Shown here one piece after another: positions 1-9,268 of a stretch of 64,000 nt of DNA; the first letter of the stretch is position 1, and each line of letters begins with the position of its first letter. The DNA is taken from contig JADJOV010000002.1 in NCBI GenBank assembly GCA_016713585.1, positions 453,888-517,887 of the forward strand, given 5' to 3'. A model generated the notes under the pieces. The model was not told where the DNA came from. It ran no database searches and worked only from the letters and a program-made list of their open reading frames with translations. The translations under genes were made by a program, and so were the position numbers. This stretch comes from Bdellovibrionales bacterium. Its GTDB lineage: Bacteria > Bdellovibrionota > Bdellovibrionia > Bdellovibrionales > Bdellovibrionaceae.

Positions 1-912
1 ACCAGAAATCCAAAAAAGATCAACTGGCAAAAAGACAAAGGTTTTTCGATTTGCTGTGGACCACTCTTGTTTGATGACCTTCAAGATGACAATTTTTTAT
101 TTTCACAGGAATTTTCAAAAGTCTCACAAACTCCCATTTCAATGATTCTTAAGAATATTACTTTTGCCGATTTGCTGTTGAAATTCGGAATTTCAAAACA
201 GTTTAGCAGTCCTTGCGAAGCTTGTAGATTCCTGTTTCGTCTAAGAAGTGATCTCGGAAATGTTAGCTTTTTTGACATTTTGTCTGGCAATCTCCGATAT
301 TTTAAAATCAACCAGCGCGTGATGGAACAAACGTGGCGCGAGATAAACCCAGACTACAAACTAACATATTTTGTAATCAATGAGACTCCACAACGACTGG
401 ACCCTGGATGTTTTCTATTTTCCAATTTAGAAAGCCATGGAGTTAAAAAGGTAAATATTCGTTCTTTCGGCATTAATGGCCTGCTATCATTCGTTCAAGA
501 CAATTTCTTTGATCGATGGAAGGAACATCGAACTCGCGCAGATTATGAAAATCTCGCAAAGATCACACCAGCATACTATGAAAAAGACTTAAGAGGATGT
601 TGGTATCTAAAGAATGGGAAGCCCATAGCCCTTTTGATGTACACAATTGAAAGAAATCATTCTGCCGTCAACCGTGATGTCATTCACATTGGTCATTGGG
701 GCTATTTGCCCACAGAAGTGAGTAGAGCTGAAGCTCAAAGCATCAAGTATGACTGGATTAACTCGCTTCGAGAGGCTTCAACCCAATCAAATTGGATGCC
801 AGTTGCTGGTGTAATTGATGATTTCAACGAAGCCAGCCTATCGCTTTGCCAAACGCTGGGTTTTGAAATTCACTCTTTCCGCTTAGACAGACGGGGGCAC
901 GACCATGATTAA
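1..912 (+). CDS. 5'-truncated protein with GNAT-like C-terminus (possible radical-SAM tail fusion)
   Basis: The frame is open from the first base of the window, so the true start lies to the left; the in-frame TTG at 67 need not be the start. The N-terminal visible part has a Cys-Cys-Gly and later a CEAC motif after a GISKQFSSP segment, which resembles the Cys-containing tail of some radical SAM proteins. The last third (VAGVIDDFNEASLSLCQTLGFE) has the look of a GNAT acetyltransferase C-terminus, where Asn-x-x-x-x-x-x-x-x-x-x-GF is common. Its stop overlaps the next start by 8 bases, indicating an operon with the binding protein and kinase. The function is not recognised with confidence. Confidence 0.5.
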   Translation, partial: TRNPKKINWQKDKGFSICCGPLLFDDLQDDNFLFSQEFSKVSQTPISMILKNITFADLLLKFGISKQFSSPCEACRFLFRLRSDLGNVSFFDILSGNLRYFKINQRVMEQTWREINPDYKLTYFVINETPQRLDPGCFLFSNLESHGVKKVNIRSFGINGLLSFVQDNFFDRWKEHRTRADYENLAKITPAYYEKDLRGCWYLKNGKPIALLMYTIERNHSAVNRDVIHIGHWGYLPTEVSRAEAQSIKYDWINSLREASTQSNWMPVAGVIDDFNEASLSLCQTLGFEIHSFRLDRRGHDHD

Positions 913-2305
913 TCGTTTAGTGCTTTTTACTATTCTTGCACTTCTTTCGAATCAAGGCGTTTGCCAATCCGATGTCTATAAGGTCGCATTTAGGCACATG
1001 CCAAGTACTCTTTCCCCGATAGACAATCAGAGAATGGCCGGATCTTTTCTGATTTGGCAAATGGCGTATCCCTTGGTGTCCATTGACAAACAGGGGCATA
1101 TCTCATCAAAGGTCCTGGACTTGAAAAAAACTAAATCATTAGACTCCACCTTCAATCAGTTTCAATTTTGTTTGCTTCCTGGACTTCTATTCTCCGACCA
1201 AAGCCAGGCAACGGCTTCTGACCTCACAATGACATTTAGTCGTCTCAAAAAAACAGTGGAAGGATTTTCGCATATTCGCACGAGCACCAGAGTTAATTCA
1301 GACTGCATTAAGATAACCTTAGCGAAGAGAGACCTGAGATTTTTTGAAAAACTCACGGGCGTTGCGGCCTCGCTTTACAAATTTGACCAGGCAAAGCCTC
1401 TGAACTTGATTGCCGTTGGCGATTACAGGCTCATGGAGCAGCAGTCAGCTCAGATAACTTTAGTAGCCAATACTCATATCGAAAAAGAATCCGTTTTTAA
1501 GAAAATTGTGTTGAAAATTTACCAACCCTCTGACACTTGGACAGATACTGATCTCAACTTTGTGTCTGGCGATATTGCACCTCCGGCATTGTTATCTCAG
1601 TTCAACGAAGTGATTCCTCCGACCAAAAGAGTTTACGCCATAGTTGTAAATCTAAAGAATGTAGATGAGCGAAGGTGCTTTGCAAGTCTTGTAGATCCGA
1701 TCGCCATTGGAAAATTAATGAAAATCCACGTCAAGCCTATTCCCGGGTTCATCCCTTCAGAAATGATCGGTAGCAATGAGCAGTTCCTCCCAGAAAAAGT
1801 TCCCCAAAATCTCTGCAAACCGAATATGGCTTTCATATGGAATGATTTTCGAGAGTCAGATAAGGAATCAATTAACGCCTATTTTTCTTCTCTTGCCAAT
1901 CGATTTGGCGTTAGATTCAAAGTCACCTTTCAATCCTTGGAGTCACTCATTGCTCTTTCTGAATCTGGCAAAGAATATATTACTGTAATCTCTTTTAACT
2001 CAGCTGGGTCCAAGGATTCCTGGAATTCCGACTCAACCGTTTTTTTTGAACCCTTTTTGAGAGAAAAAAAAGTCATATCAACCAATCTCTCGAAACTTAG
2101 AAAAGCTGTTGATGACGCCGCAATGGCCGATCTTCTATCCCAAAAAACAGAAAAACTAAGTCAAGCGCACCGACTACTCCTAGATAGTGGTTTTGTGTAT
2201 CCACTCGGCGAGGTCTCAAAAAACTTTTATGTCCCAAAGAAAATTTCCCTGTTGCCTTGGGCCGATCGTGTGAGCGGAATTCCTCAAATTAGCGGTATAA
2301 GATGA
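905..2305 (+). CDS. Periplasmic family-5 (peptide/nickel type) solute-binding protein
   Basis: The 466-residue product starts with a typical signal peptide (residues 1-20, basic MINR, then hydrophobic LVLFTILALL), so it should be periplasmic. The first mature segment, FRHMPSTLSPIDNQRMAGS, and the following FSDQSQATASDLTMTFSRL match the start of SBP_bac_5 proteins, where the ligand-binding fold opens with a sentence on 'LDP...' and a 'TAeDV.fs..R' motif. No ABC permease or ATPase lies beside it. It overlaps the upstream gene by 8 bases and the downstream kinase by 4 bases (ATGA). I infer a sensing role for the kinase rather than uptake; the ligand is unknown. Confidence 0.7.
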   Translation: MINRLVLFTILALLSNQGVCQSDVYKVAFRHMPSTLSPIDNQRMAGSFLIWQMAYPLVSIDKQGHISSKVLDLKKTKSLDSTFNQFQFCLLPGLLFSDQSQATASDLTMTFSRLKKTVEGFSHIRTSTRVNSDCIKITLAKRDLRFFEKLTGVAASLYKFDQAKPLNLIAVGDYRLMEQQSAQITLVANTHIEKESVFKKIVLKIYQPSDTWTDTDLNFVSGDIAPPALLSQFNEVIPPTKRVYAIVVNLKNVDERRCFASLVDPIAIGKLMKIHVKPIPGFIPSEMIGSNEQFLPEKVPQNLCKPNMAFIWNDFRESDKESINAYFSSLANRFGVRFKVTFQSLESLIALSESGKEYITVISFNSAGSKDSWNSDSTVFFEPFLREKKVISTNLSKLRKAVDDAAMADLLSQKTEKLSQAHRLLLDSGFVYPLGEVSKNFYVPKKISLLPWADRVSGIPQISGIR

Positions 2306-4305
2306 AAAACCATCACTTGCTTTTTGCTGTAATGCTTTCAGCGTCACTCGTCGCTTTGACGCTGTTTTTTACTGTTCTTCTGAAAAAATCTGCGGATTCA
2401 GCCGAATCTCAAGTGAGCAATCAAATTGAACTTTTTCGCGAGGAAATCGTAAGGGCGATTGTTGCAAAGGATACATTTACACTGCGACGATTTGCGGAAT
2501 CGTTTAGAAGAATGAGCGCAGTGCAAGTCAATTTTTCTTTTTCAGGGACTCCGGAGAGTCACCATGCTAGCTGTGAAATTGGCAGTGAAATTCCAATTGT
2601 CCATATGGGTGTCGACCTGGGTAAGTTCCATCTTTGTCGCAATGACTCCCTTTTATTCGCCCTCGTCTTAAGTGATCCCCTCTTCCAGGCGGCAAGTTTA
2701 GTTGTTTTGATCTTGTTTTCTTTTAGCACCGTTTTTCCGATAATGATTTACAGACGAAAGACGAATAAAATTCTTTCACTCCTCCGCGACCCGGCGAATC
2801 CGGTCGGCAAAAACAAACTGGATGACATTCAGTTAAGAATTTTAGCGATAGTTGAAGAGAACCTTCACACAAAAGTTGCGATCGAAAAACAATCAGCTCT
2901 GGCTGCACTGGCGGCACAGGTATCCCATGATATTCGATCGCCTCTCTCAGCCCTGAATATGCTAATTGGCAGTCTCGATAGTTTAGCGGAGGAGAAGCGA
3001 CTTCTTGTCAGAAACTCGGTTCAACGGATTAACGATATCGCAAATAACTTGTTAGACCAAAGTCGTAAGAATTCACTGTTGCCAGACAGAAGTACACACC
3101 CTAAGAATCCTTCGAATCAAGAGAGTATTCAGACTTGCATTTGTTTACTCGCACCAATCATCGATATGATTGTTTCTGAAAAACGAATACAGGTGAGAGG
3201 TACAAACCAGGTTCAGATTGAAGCAGATTTATCTGAAGGCTATGGGCTTTTTGCCGACGTTAATGTGACACAACTTAAGAGTGTTCTTTCCAACCTGATT
3301 AACAACTCTATTGAAGCTTTTTGTGAGAGAGGTAGCCGGATAGAGATTTTTCTAAAGAATATGCCTTCGGGTCCCACCATCACCGTCCGTGACGACGGTT
3401 CAGGAATACCCTCCGAAATCCTTGGACAGCTTGGACAACGTGGCGTCACCTTTGGCAAGCAACATTCACAATCCGGCTCTGGAATCGGACTATATCATGC
3501 TAAGAAAATGATCCTTGCGTTTGGAGGTAAATTTGAAATTTTGTCAACGGAAGGGGTTGGTACCATCGTCAACTTGAGCTTTCCACCAGCACAACCGCCA
3601 GTATGGCATGTCGCTGCACTAAAGATAAAGCCGGATCTTCCTGTAGTTGCACTCGACGATGACCAGTCAATTCATAATCTCTGGCGTGACCGATTTGATG
3701 TACATCCTGGTTTTGAAAGTAAACATCGTTTGATAAATTTTACCTCTGAAATTCAGTTTCAAGCAGAATTCTTAGAGGCCCAACTTTACCTGATAGACTA
3801 TGAACTGCTTGGGCAAACAAAGACTGGTCTCGACCTCATTGAGAAAATGAATATTGCTGATAGAGCTGTACTTGTCACTAGTCGCTATGAGGAGAAACAT
3901 ATTATCGAGCGTTGTCAGAAGTTAGGGGTAAAAATGATTCCGAAGAATATGGCCTCTTTGGTTCCTATTCAGATCAATAAGCAAAAGAGACACTTTGATG
4001 GAATTCTGTTGGATGATGATAGACTCGTGCACATGGCGTGGGAAATAGGGGTCAAATGCCATGGAAAAACTCTACTGACTTTTGAAAGTTCAGATCAATT
4101 GATGGAGGATCTATCTGAAATTGCAGAAGAAACGACTTTTTATATTGATTCTAATCTCGGACAACAAACCAAAGGCGAAGACGTTGCGCGCGGGCTCTTT
4201 GAAAGAGGTTTCAAGAACTTGTATCTTGCAACTGGCTACGACCCATTGGATTTCGCTCACGTCACCTGGATCAAAGGGATTGTTGGTAAAGATGCTCCAT
4301 TTTAA
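2302..4305 (+). CDS. Hybrid sensor histidine kinase with two C-terminal receiver domains
   Basis: The 667-residue protein has a membrane segment at 7-27, an extracytoplasmic loop of about 100 residues and a second membrane segment at 129-149. A HisKA domain carries the H-box SHDIRSPL (His209). The ATPase domain has the N-box NLINNSIEAF (331-340), G1 DDGSGIP (364-370) and G2 GSGIGLYHAK (392-401). Two receiver-like domains follow: one with DDD at 452-454, phospho-acceptor Asp499 (YLIDYELLG) and Lys548; one with DDD at 571-573 and Asp616 (FYIDSNLG). Both keep the acidic pocket, so both may accept phosphate. No output domain or response regulator gene is in the window. The start overlaps the binding-protein stop (ATGA). 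Confidence 0.85.
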   Translation: MKNHHLLFAVMLSASLVALTLFFTVLLKKSADSAESQVSNQIELFREEIVRAIVAKDTFTLRRFAESFRRMSAVQVNFSFSGTPESHHASCEIGSEIPIVHMGVDLGKFHLCRNDSLLFALVLSDPLFQAASLVVLILFSFSTVFPIMIYRRKTNKILSLLRDPANPVGKNKLDDIQLRILAIVEENLHTKVAIEKQSALAALAAQVSHDIRSPLSALNMLIGSLDSLAEEKRLLVRNSVQRINDIANNLLDQSRKNSLLPDRSTHPKNPSNQESIQTCICLLAPIIDMIVSEKRIQVRGTNQVQIEADLSEGYGLFADVNVTQLKSVLSNLINNSIEAFCERGSRIEIFLKNMPSGPTITVRDDGSGIPSEILGQLGQRGVTFGKQHSQSGSGIGLYHAKKMILAFGGKFEILSTEGVGTIVNLSFPPAQPPVWHVAALKIKPDLPVVALDDDQSIHNLWRDRFDVHPGFESKHRLINFTSEIQFQAEFLEAQLYLIDYELLGQTKTGLDLIEKMNIADRAVLVTSRYEEKHIIERCQKLGVKMIPKNMASLVPIQINKQKRHFDGILLDDDRLVHMAWEIGVKCHGKTLLTFESSDQLMEDLSEIAEETTFYIDSNLGQQTKGEDVARGLFERGFKNLYLATGYDPLDFAHVTWIKGIVGKDAPF

Positions 4306-4618
4306 AATTTGTCGACCCTGCCTTCATCGTCTTCCCCAAGCAGAGAGTCTGAGTCCTAAGTTCGGCGCTTAGCGGCAATCGCTGACCCTTTCTTGGGGCT
4401 AATCCATGCCAATTGGGACCTGTGTTCCACATTTTTCGAATTTTAACTGCCTTTAGGGAATCATCCATCACTTTTTGGTTTCCTTCCCATGTTTTTTTTC
4501 GTACTTTACGCTTCTTTTTTGACTCTGAAGTTGTCACTTTAGCAGGTTTACATTTTGTGTCGCTTGAAAACTACTCGTGATAAGAGGGCTGTAGGAAAAT
4601 TATGAAAGCAGGGGAATC
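4306..4618. other. Non-coding gap between kinase operon and rfb operon
   Basis: This 313-base gap separates two genes on the same strand. It holds no convincing gene. A strong ribosome-binding sequence (AGGGGAA) sits about 8 bases before the rfbF start at 4619, and a short ATGAAAGCA duplicate of the rfbF start occurs at 4602. The promoter of the rfb operon should lie here, but no -35/-10 pair is good enough to mark. No clear terminator stem was seen. Confidence 0.5.
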
Positions 4619-5385
4619 ATGAAAGCAGTATTACTTGCTGGGGGGCTTGGGACCCGCATTAGTGAAGAGAGCGTCTTGAAGCCTAAGCCAATGATTGAAA
4701 TTGGTGGGAAACCAATTTTGTGGCATATCATGAAAATGTATTCCGCCCATGGCGTGAACGATTTCATCATCTGCTGTGGATATAAGGCCTACGTGATCAA
4801 AGAATATTTTGCCAATTACTTTATTCACAATTCTGACATTACCTTTGATGTTAAGAATAACAAAATGGAAATTCACCAGAACAGCGCTGAACCATGGAAA
4901 GTCACGGCGGTCGATACTGGCGAACATACGATGACGGGTGGTCGGCTTAAGCGAGTGGCAAAATACATCGGGAATGAAGACTTTTGCTTTACCTATGGTG
5001 ATGGGGTTAGCAATGTCGACATTAGAGCAAGTATCGACTTCCACAAAGCCCATGGCAAACTTGCAACGATTACTGCGGTTCAGCCCCTGGCCGTTATGGA
5101 GCCCTCAAAATGAAGGGACATAAAGTTGAAAGCTTTATGGAGAAACCAAAGGGCGATGGAGGCGTGATTAACGGCGGCTTTTTTGTCCTCAACAGTCAGG
5201 TGATTGAATATATTAAAGATGATTCAACTTTTTGGGAAAAAGAACCAATGGAAAAGCTAGCCTCCGATGGACAGATGCATGCATTTGTTCACGATGGTTT
5301 TTGGCAACCGATGGACACCCTCCGTGATAAAAATCAACTTGAAGAGCTCTGGAGCTCTGGAAAGGCGCCGTGGAAAGTATGGTAA
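4619..5385 (+). CDS. rfbF: Glucose-1-phosphate cytidylyltransferase (frameshifted)
   Basis: This enzyme makes CDP-glucose from CTP and glucose 1-phosphate, the entry step to CDP-3,6-dideoxyhexoses. The N-terminus has the nucleotidyltransferase signature AGGLGTR (residues 7-13) and KPKPMIEIGGKPILWHIM; FTYGDGVSNVDI is the metal-binding Asp segment of the family. The frame breaks in the C4 run at 5084-5087: one extra C would give TAVQPPGRYGALKMKGHKVE, the usual RfbF sequence, and a normal product of about 256 residues ending SGKAPWKVW. Without the correction two pieces of 164 and 91 residues result. It is the first gene of the operon, with AGGGGA before the ATG. Confidence 0.9.
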
Positions 5386-6470
5386 ATAATCAAATTGACC
5401 CTTCCTTTTGGAAAGGCAAACGAGTCTTTGTCACCGGACACACTGGCTTTAAAGGGAGTTGGCTCTCTGTTTGGCTGCATAATTTGGGAGCAAACCTCAC
5501 AGGATTTTCTTTGGCCCCAGACACTCAACCGAGTTTGTTTTCAGAAATTGAAAAAGATTTGTCCATGACTTCGATTATTGGTGATATTCGAAACCTCGAG
5601 GCCCTGAAAGAAGCGATGACTCGCGCGAATCCCGAGATTATTTTTCATATGGCGGCACAACCCCTTGTTCGCTACTCCTATGATCATCCACTAGAGACCT
5701 TCCAAACAAATATTATTGGCACAGCGAATTTGCTCGAAATCTGTCGTTCGTTGAAAGAGCTAAAATCCGTTGTAGTGATCACCACTGACAAGGTTTATGA
5801 AAACGAAGAGTGGGTTTGGGCCTATCGGGAGCCTGATGCGTTAGGCGGCTACGACCCATATTCGAGCAGTAAGGCTTGTGCCGAAATTGTTACTTCTGCG
5901 ATGAAACGTTCTTTTTTCTCATCCCCAACAAGTGCTTGCATTGCAACCGTGCTGGCCGGGAATGTGATTGGTGGTGGCGACTGGGCTCTGGACCGAATCG
6001 TCCCTGATGTCGTGAGGGCCTTTCAAAAATCTGAAGTCGTGAGCCTTCGTAATCCCCAGGCCATTCGCCCTTGGCAGCATGTCCTTGAGCCCCTCAGTGG
6101 ATATTTGACTCTTGCTCAGAAGATTTGCACTGGCGAACGAGATATCTTTGGTTCTGCCTGGAATTTTGGTCCAGATTCCCAGAATGCCGTTCCTGTCGAG
6201 AAGCTTGTGTCACTCTTGGCAGAGCATTGGCCTGGTGTGCGCTGGCAAGTGGATCAGGGACAACATCCCCATGAAGCTTTTTATTTGAAACTCGAAAGCT
6301 CTAAGGCCAAACACTATTTGGAGTGGGTTCCAAGGTGGGGCATCGAAAAAACAGCTCATATGACCATGGATTGGTACCGGGGTTATTACAAAAAAGAATC
6401 CAGTGCTTTTGGATTGTGCACCTCTCAAATCAACGAGTATGTAAGGAACAAAAATTATGTTACCTCATGA
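5379..6470 (+). CDS. rfbG: CDP-glucose 4,6-dehydratase
   Basis: It converts CDP-D-glucose to CDP-4-keto-6-deoxyglucose. The Rossmann signature TGHTGFKGSWL near the N-terminus is diagnostic of RfbG. The catalytic Tyr-x-x-x-Lys is YSSSK (in GGYDPYSSSKACAE), and ITTDKVYEN and GNVIGGGDW are also typical. Length (about 363 residues) is normal and the frame is intact. A GTG at 5370 is in frame, but the ATG at 5379, which overlaps the end of rfbF, gives MVNNQIDPSFWKGKRVFVTG and fits the family better. It overlaps rfbH by 14 bases, which indicates translational coupling. Confidence 0.93.
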   Translation: MVNNQIDPSFWKGKRVFVTGHTGFKGSWLSVWLHNLGANLTGFSLAPDTQPSLFSEIEKDLSMTSIIGDIRNLEALKEAMTRANPEIIFHMAAQPLVRYSYDHPLETFQTNIIGTANLLEICRSLKELKSVVVITTDKVYENEEWVWAYREPDALGGYDPYSSSKACAEIVTSAMKRSFFSSPTSACIATVLAGNVIGGGDWALDRIVPDVVRAFQKSEVVSLRNPQAIRPWQHVLEPLSGYLTLAQKICTGERDIFGSAWNFGPDSQNAVPVEKLVSLLAEHWPGVRWQVDQGQHPHEAFYLKLESSKAKHYLEWVPRWGIEKTAHMTMDWYRGYYKKESSAFGLCTSQINEYVRNKNYVTS

Positions 6471-7810
6471 CGAAAAGGCCGCCCGGGACCACATTAAAGC
6501 CCTGGTTGCAAATTACTACGAAAAATTTCATGCGCCCAAACAGAATGAAGAATTTATTGCTGGCACCTCCAGAGTGAATTACGGAGGTCGAGTTTATGAC
6601 GAAAAAGAGATGGTCAATCTGGCAGATTCTATGTTGGATTTTTGGCTGACCTCTGGTCGGTTCTGCGACGCTTTTGAAAAGCGTTTTTCAGATCTACTTG
6701 GCGTTAAATTTTCTTTGCTCGTGAACTCTGGATCTTCCGCCAACCTAGTTGCATTTAGTGCGTTGACCTCGCCAGCTCTCAAAGAACGCCAAGTCAAAAA
6801 GGGCGACGAAGTCATTACGGTCGCAGCGGGCTTTCCGACCACCGTCAATCCAATCATTCAATATGGAGCAGTTCCGGTTTTTGTGGATATCTGTGTGGAA
6901 GACGGGACATACAATATTGATGTTTCGCAACTTGAGGCCGCACGCAGTGAAAAAACAAAAGCCGTGATGATTGCCCACACTCTCGGCAATCCATTTAATC
7001 TTGAAGCGGTGACTGCTTTTTGCAAGAAATATAATCTTTGGCTGGTTGAAGACAATTGCGATGCCCTTGGTTCACGCTATAATGGCAAATATACAGGCAC
7101 CATTGGCGACATTGCCACCAGCAGTTTCTACCCCCCCCATCACCTCACCATGGGCGAAGGCGGCGCAGTCTATACTTCGAACACAACCCTCAAACGAGTG
7201 GCCGAGTCCTTCAGAGACTGGGGTCGCGATTGCTGGTGCCCTTCAGGCAAAGACAATACCTGCAAAAAACGTTTCGACTGGACACTTGGTGAATTGCCAA
7301 AAGGCTATGATCATAAATATGTTTATGGCCATTTTGGATACAATCTCAAAGTCACAGAGATGCAAGCCTCGGTTGGCTTAGCCCAACTCGACAAGCTCGA
7401 GTCTTTTTTCCAATGCTCGACGAGAAAACTTTAGATTCCTTCGAGAATCGCTTTCAAACTTATCTAAGGTTTTTGTCCTTCCGAATGCCACGCCAAATTC
7501 TGATCCAAGCTGGTTTGGCTTCCTGCTCACGGTCCGGGACGGCGTTGGTTTTTCTCGAGATGAATTTACCAGACACCTTGAAGAAAACCGAATTCAAACT
7601 CGAATGCTCTTTGCGGGCAATATGATCAGACAGCCTATGTTTAACGAAATTCGCGGAACAGGTGCCTACCGAGTTATTGGAGATCTTAAAAACACGGATC
7701 GGGTGACAACCAATACACTTTGGATTGGCGTCTATCCAGGAATGAAGAAACCTGCATTAGAATACACGACAAAAATAATTCATGAGTTTGTTCGCAGTCG
7801 GTCAAAGTAA
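6457..7810 (+). CDS. rfbH: CDP-4-keto-6-deoxyglucose 3-dehydrase (frameshifted)
   Basis: RfbH/E1 is a PMP-dependent, [2Fe-2S] enzyme of the DegT fold that removes the C3 hydroxyl of CDP-4-keto-6-deoxyglucose. SRVNYGGRVYDEKEM, LVNSGSSANLVA, VEDNCDALGS and SSFYPPHHLTMGEGGAV are hallmark segments. The PLP-lysine of ordinary aminotransferases is His in SFYPPHHLTMGEG, as expected for RfbH. Cysteines of DCWCPSGKDNTCKKRF fit the iron-sulfur ligands. One extra base near 7414 (caaTgctcga) breaks the frame; removing it gives FFQARRENFRFLRESLSN and continues to GNMIRQPMFNEI and GVYPGM without another break. No reductase partner (RfbI/AscD, E3) is in the window. Confidence 0.9.
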
Positions 7811-7811
7811 A

Positions 7812-8660
7812 ATGAAAGCACTTCTCACAGGAGGCACCGGCTTTGTTGGTCAAAATCTGAAAAACCATTTGTTAGCTAAGGGTTGGGTGGTGGAAAACAT
7901 TTCCCGCACAGACAGCTCTCGAGCAGCGCTTGATTTGGTGATGGCGCGTTTTCGGCCGGATGTCGTGATTCACCTCGCGACTTTGTTTATTGCTGAACAT
8001 AAACCATCGGACATTCCTGCCCTGATCGAAAGCAATATCACCTTCGGAACCCAGGTTGTAGATTCGATGGCACAGCATCAGGTTTTAAATTTGGTCAACG
8101 CTGGAACTCTTTGGCAATATTACGAGGGTCAGCGAGAAGTTCCTGCCTGTTTGTATGCTGCAACTAAAACTGCTTTTGAAAGTGTTCTCAGATTTTATTC
8201 TTCGGCCCACAAACTCCGTGTGATCAATCTTATGTTATCAGACACTTACGGCCCAAAGGATCCGCGACAAAAACTGCTCCCCAAACTCATCGGCATCGCA
8301 GGGACAAGTGCGCAAATTCAACTTTCTGCCGGCGAACAAGCCGTTGCATGGACCTATATCAGCGATGTTGTTGCTGCCTTTGAAGTCGCCGCTCTTCGTC
8401 TCCTATCAGACAAAGAAGACCCTTGCCTGCAATTCGTCCACTACTCCGCCACCTCACCCGAAGCACTTACCCTGCGCGAGAGCGTCGGCCTTTGTGAAGA
8501 AGTGTTAAAGAAAAAAATTAATGTTGAATTTGGTGCTAAACCCTATCGGCAACGCGAGGTCATGAAGCCCTTCCGACTAGATCCAACGCTTCCAGGATGG
8601 TCCGCAAGAATCTCCTTCGCCGAAGGTCTCACGAAGATTCATGGAGATCATACACCTTGA
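7812..8660 (+). CDS. SDR-type CDP-keto-dideoxyhexose reductase
   Basis: This is an NAD(P)-dependent extended SDR of about 282 residues. It has the nucleotide motif GGTGFVG at residues 7-13 and catalytic LYAATK (YxxxK). By position after rfbFGH it should be the 4-keto reductase that sets the stereochemistry of the final CDP-3,6-dideoxyhexose, like RfbJ (abequose), RfbS (paratose) or AscF (ascarylose); the sequence alone does not choose. An in-frame ATG at 7782 overlaps rfbH, but ATG at 7812 begins MKALLTGGTGFVG, the normal family start, two bases after the rfbH stop. Confidence 0.75.
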   Translation: MKALLTGGTGFVGQNLKNHLLAKGWVVENISRTDSSRAALDLVMARFRPDVVIHLATLFIAEHKPSDIPALIESNITFGTQVVDSMAQHQVLNLVNAGTLWQYYEGQREVPACLYAATKTAFESVLRFYSSAHKLRVINLMLSDTYGPKDPRQKLLPKLIGIAGTSAQIQLSAGEQAVAWTYISDVVAAFEVAALRLLSDKEDPCLQFVHYSATSPEALTLRESVGLCEEVLKKKINVEFGAKPYRQREVMKPFRLDPTLPGWSARISFAEGLTKIHGDHTP

Positions 8661-9250
8661 AAAAACCCGTAGTCGCCGATAGCGCCGCTCATTCGTCTGC
8701 AGAGTCATTTAGAAAAACGGAGATAGAAGATTGTTTCACGTTCCGAAATCGAATTTTTAAGGACCAACGAGGTTCTTTTACAAAAGTCTATGCGCGTGAA
8801 GTCTTTGCCAATGCCGGGCTAGAAATGCCGGTGGCCGAAGTCTTTGTTTCAACCTCTCAGCGAGGGGTCATTCGCGGTATGCACTTTCAGGCACCGCCAT
8901 ACGACTTAACAAAAATTGTTAGCTGCCTTGGGGGCCGAATCCTGGATGTCGTTCTAGATCTTCGCAAGGCCTCTGCCACCTATGGAAAGGCCATTGGAAT
9001 CGAACTTTCGGCCATCAATGAGACCACGGTCATTGTCCCCACTGGATGTGCCCATGGATTTTACTCCTATCAAGACAACAGTCTTGTCAGCTACGTTGTC
9101 AGTCAGGGACATAATCAGAGTGCAGATCAGGGCATTCTGTGGAATTCTTTCGATTTCAAATGGCCATCAGAACCTGGGTCTTCGATACCGATTATGTCGG
9201 GTCGAGATCTTCAGTTCCCGACTTTTGCTGATTTCACAAGCCCATTTTAG
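8657..9250 (+). CDS. RmlC-like nucleotide-sugar 3,5- or 5-epimerase
   Basis: The cupin-fold sequence has FKDQRGSFTKVYAREVF, the segment STSQRGVIRGMHFQ, and VPTGCAHGFYSYQDNS, all typical of dTDP-4-dehydrorhamnose 3,5-epimerase relatives, including the catalytic His in RGMHFQ. About 198 residues from the TTG at 8657, which overlaps the upstream stop as TTGA; this mimics the ATGA overlaps elsewhere and I prefer it to the longer 8597 start. In a CDP-dideoxyhexose operon the best precedent is AscE, the CDP-3,6-dideoxy-4-hexulose 5-epimerase of ascarylose synthesis. A dTDP-sugar substrate is less likely since no rmlABD is present. Confidence 0.8.
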   Translation: MKKPVVADSAAHSSAESFRKTEIEDCFTFRNRIFKDQRGSFTKVYAREVFANAGLEMPVAEVFVSTSQRGVIRGMHFQAPPYDLTKIVSCLGGRILDVVLDLRKASATYGKAIGIELSAINETTVIVPTGCAHGFYSYQDNSLVSYVVSQGHNQSADQGILWNSFDFKWPSEPGSSIPIMSGRDLQFPTFADFTSPF

Positions 9251-9268
9251 CGAACAGGGGGGAATCCA

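Noticed and set aside
4271..4537. Lys-rich minus-strand reading frame of 88 codons overlapping the kinase end
   Set aside because: It starts with GTG without a ribosome-binding site and overlaps the kinase end; codon use and composition do not look like the neighbours.
4540..4600. Promoter boxes for rfb operon
   Set aside because: TTGTGT with TGATAA and TTTACA with weak boxes are below what I would accept.
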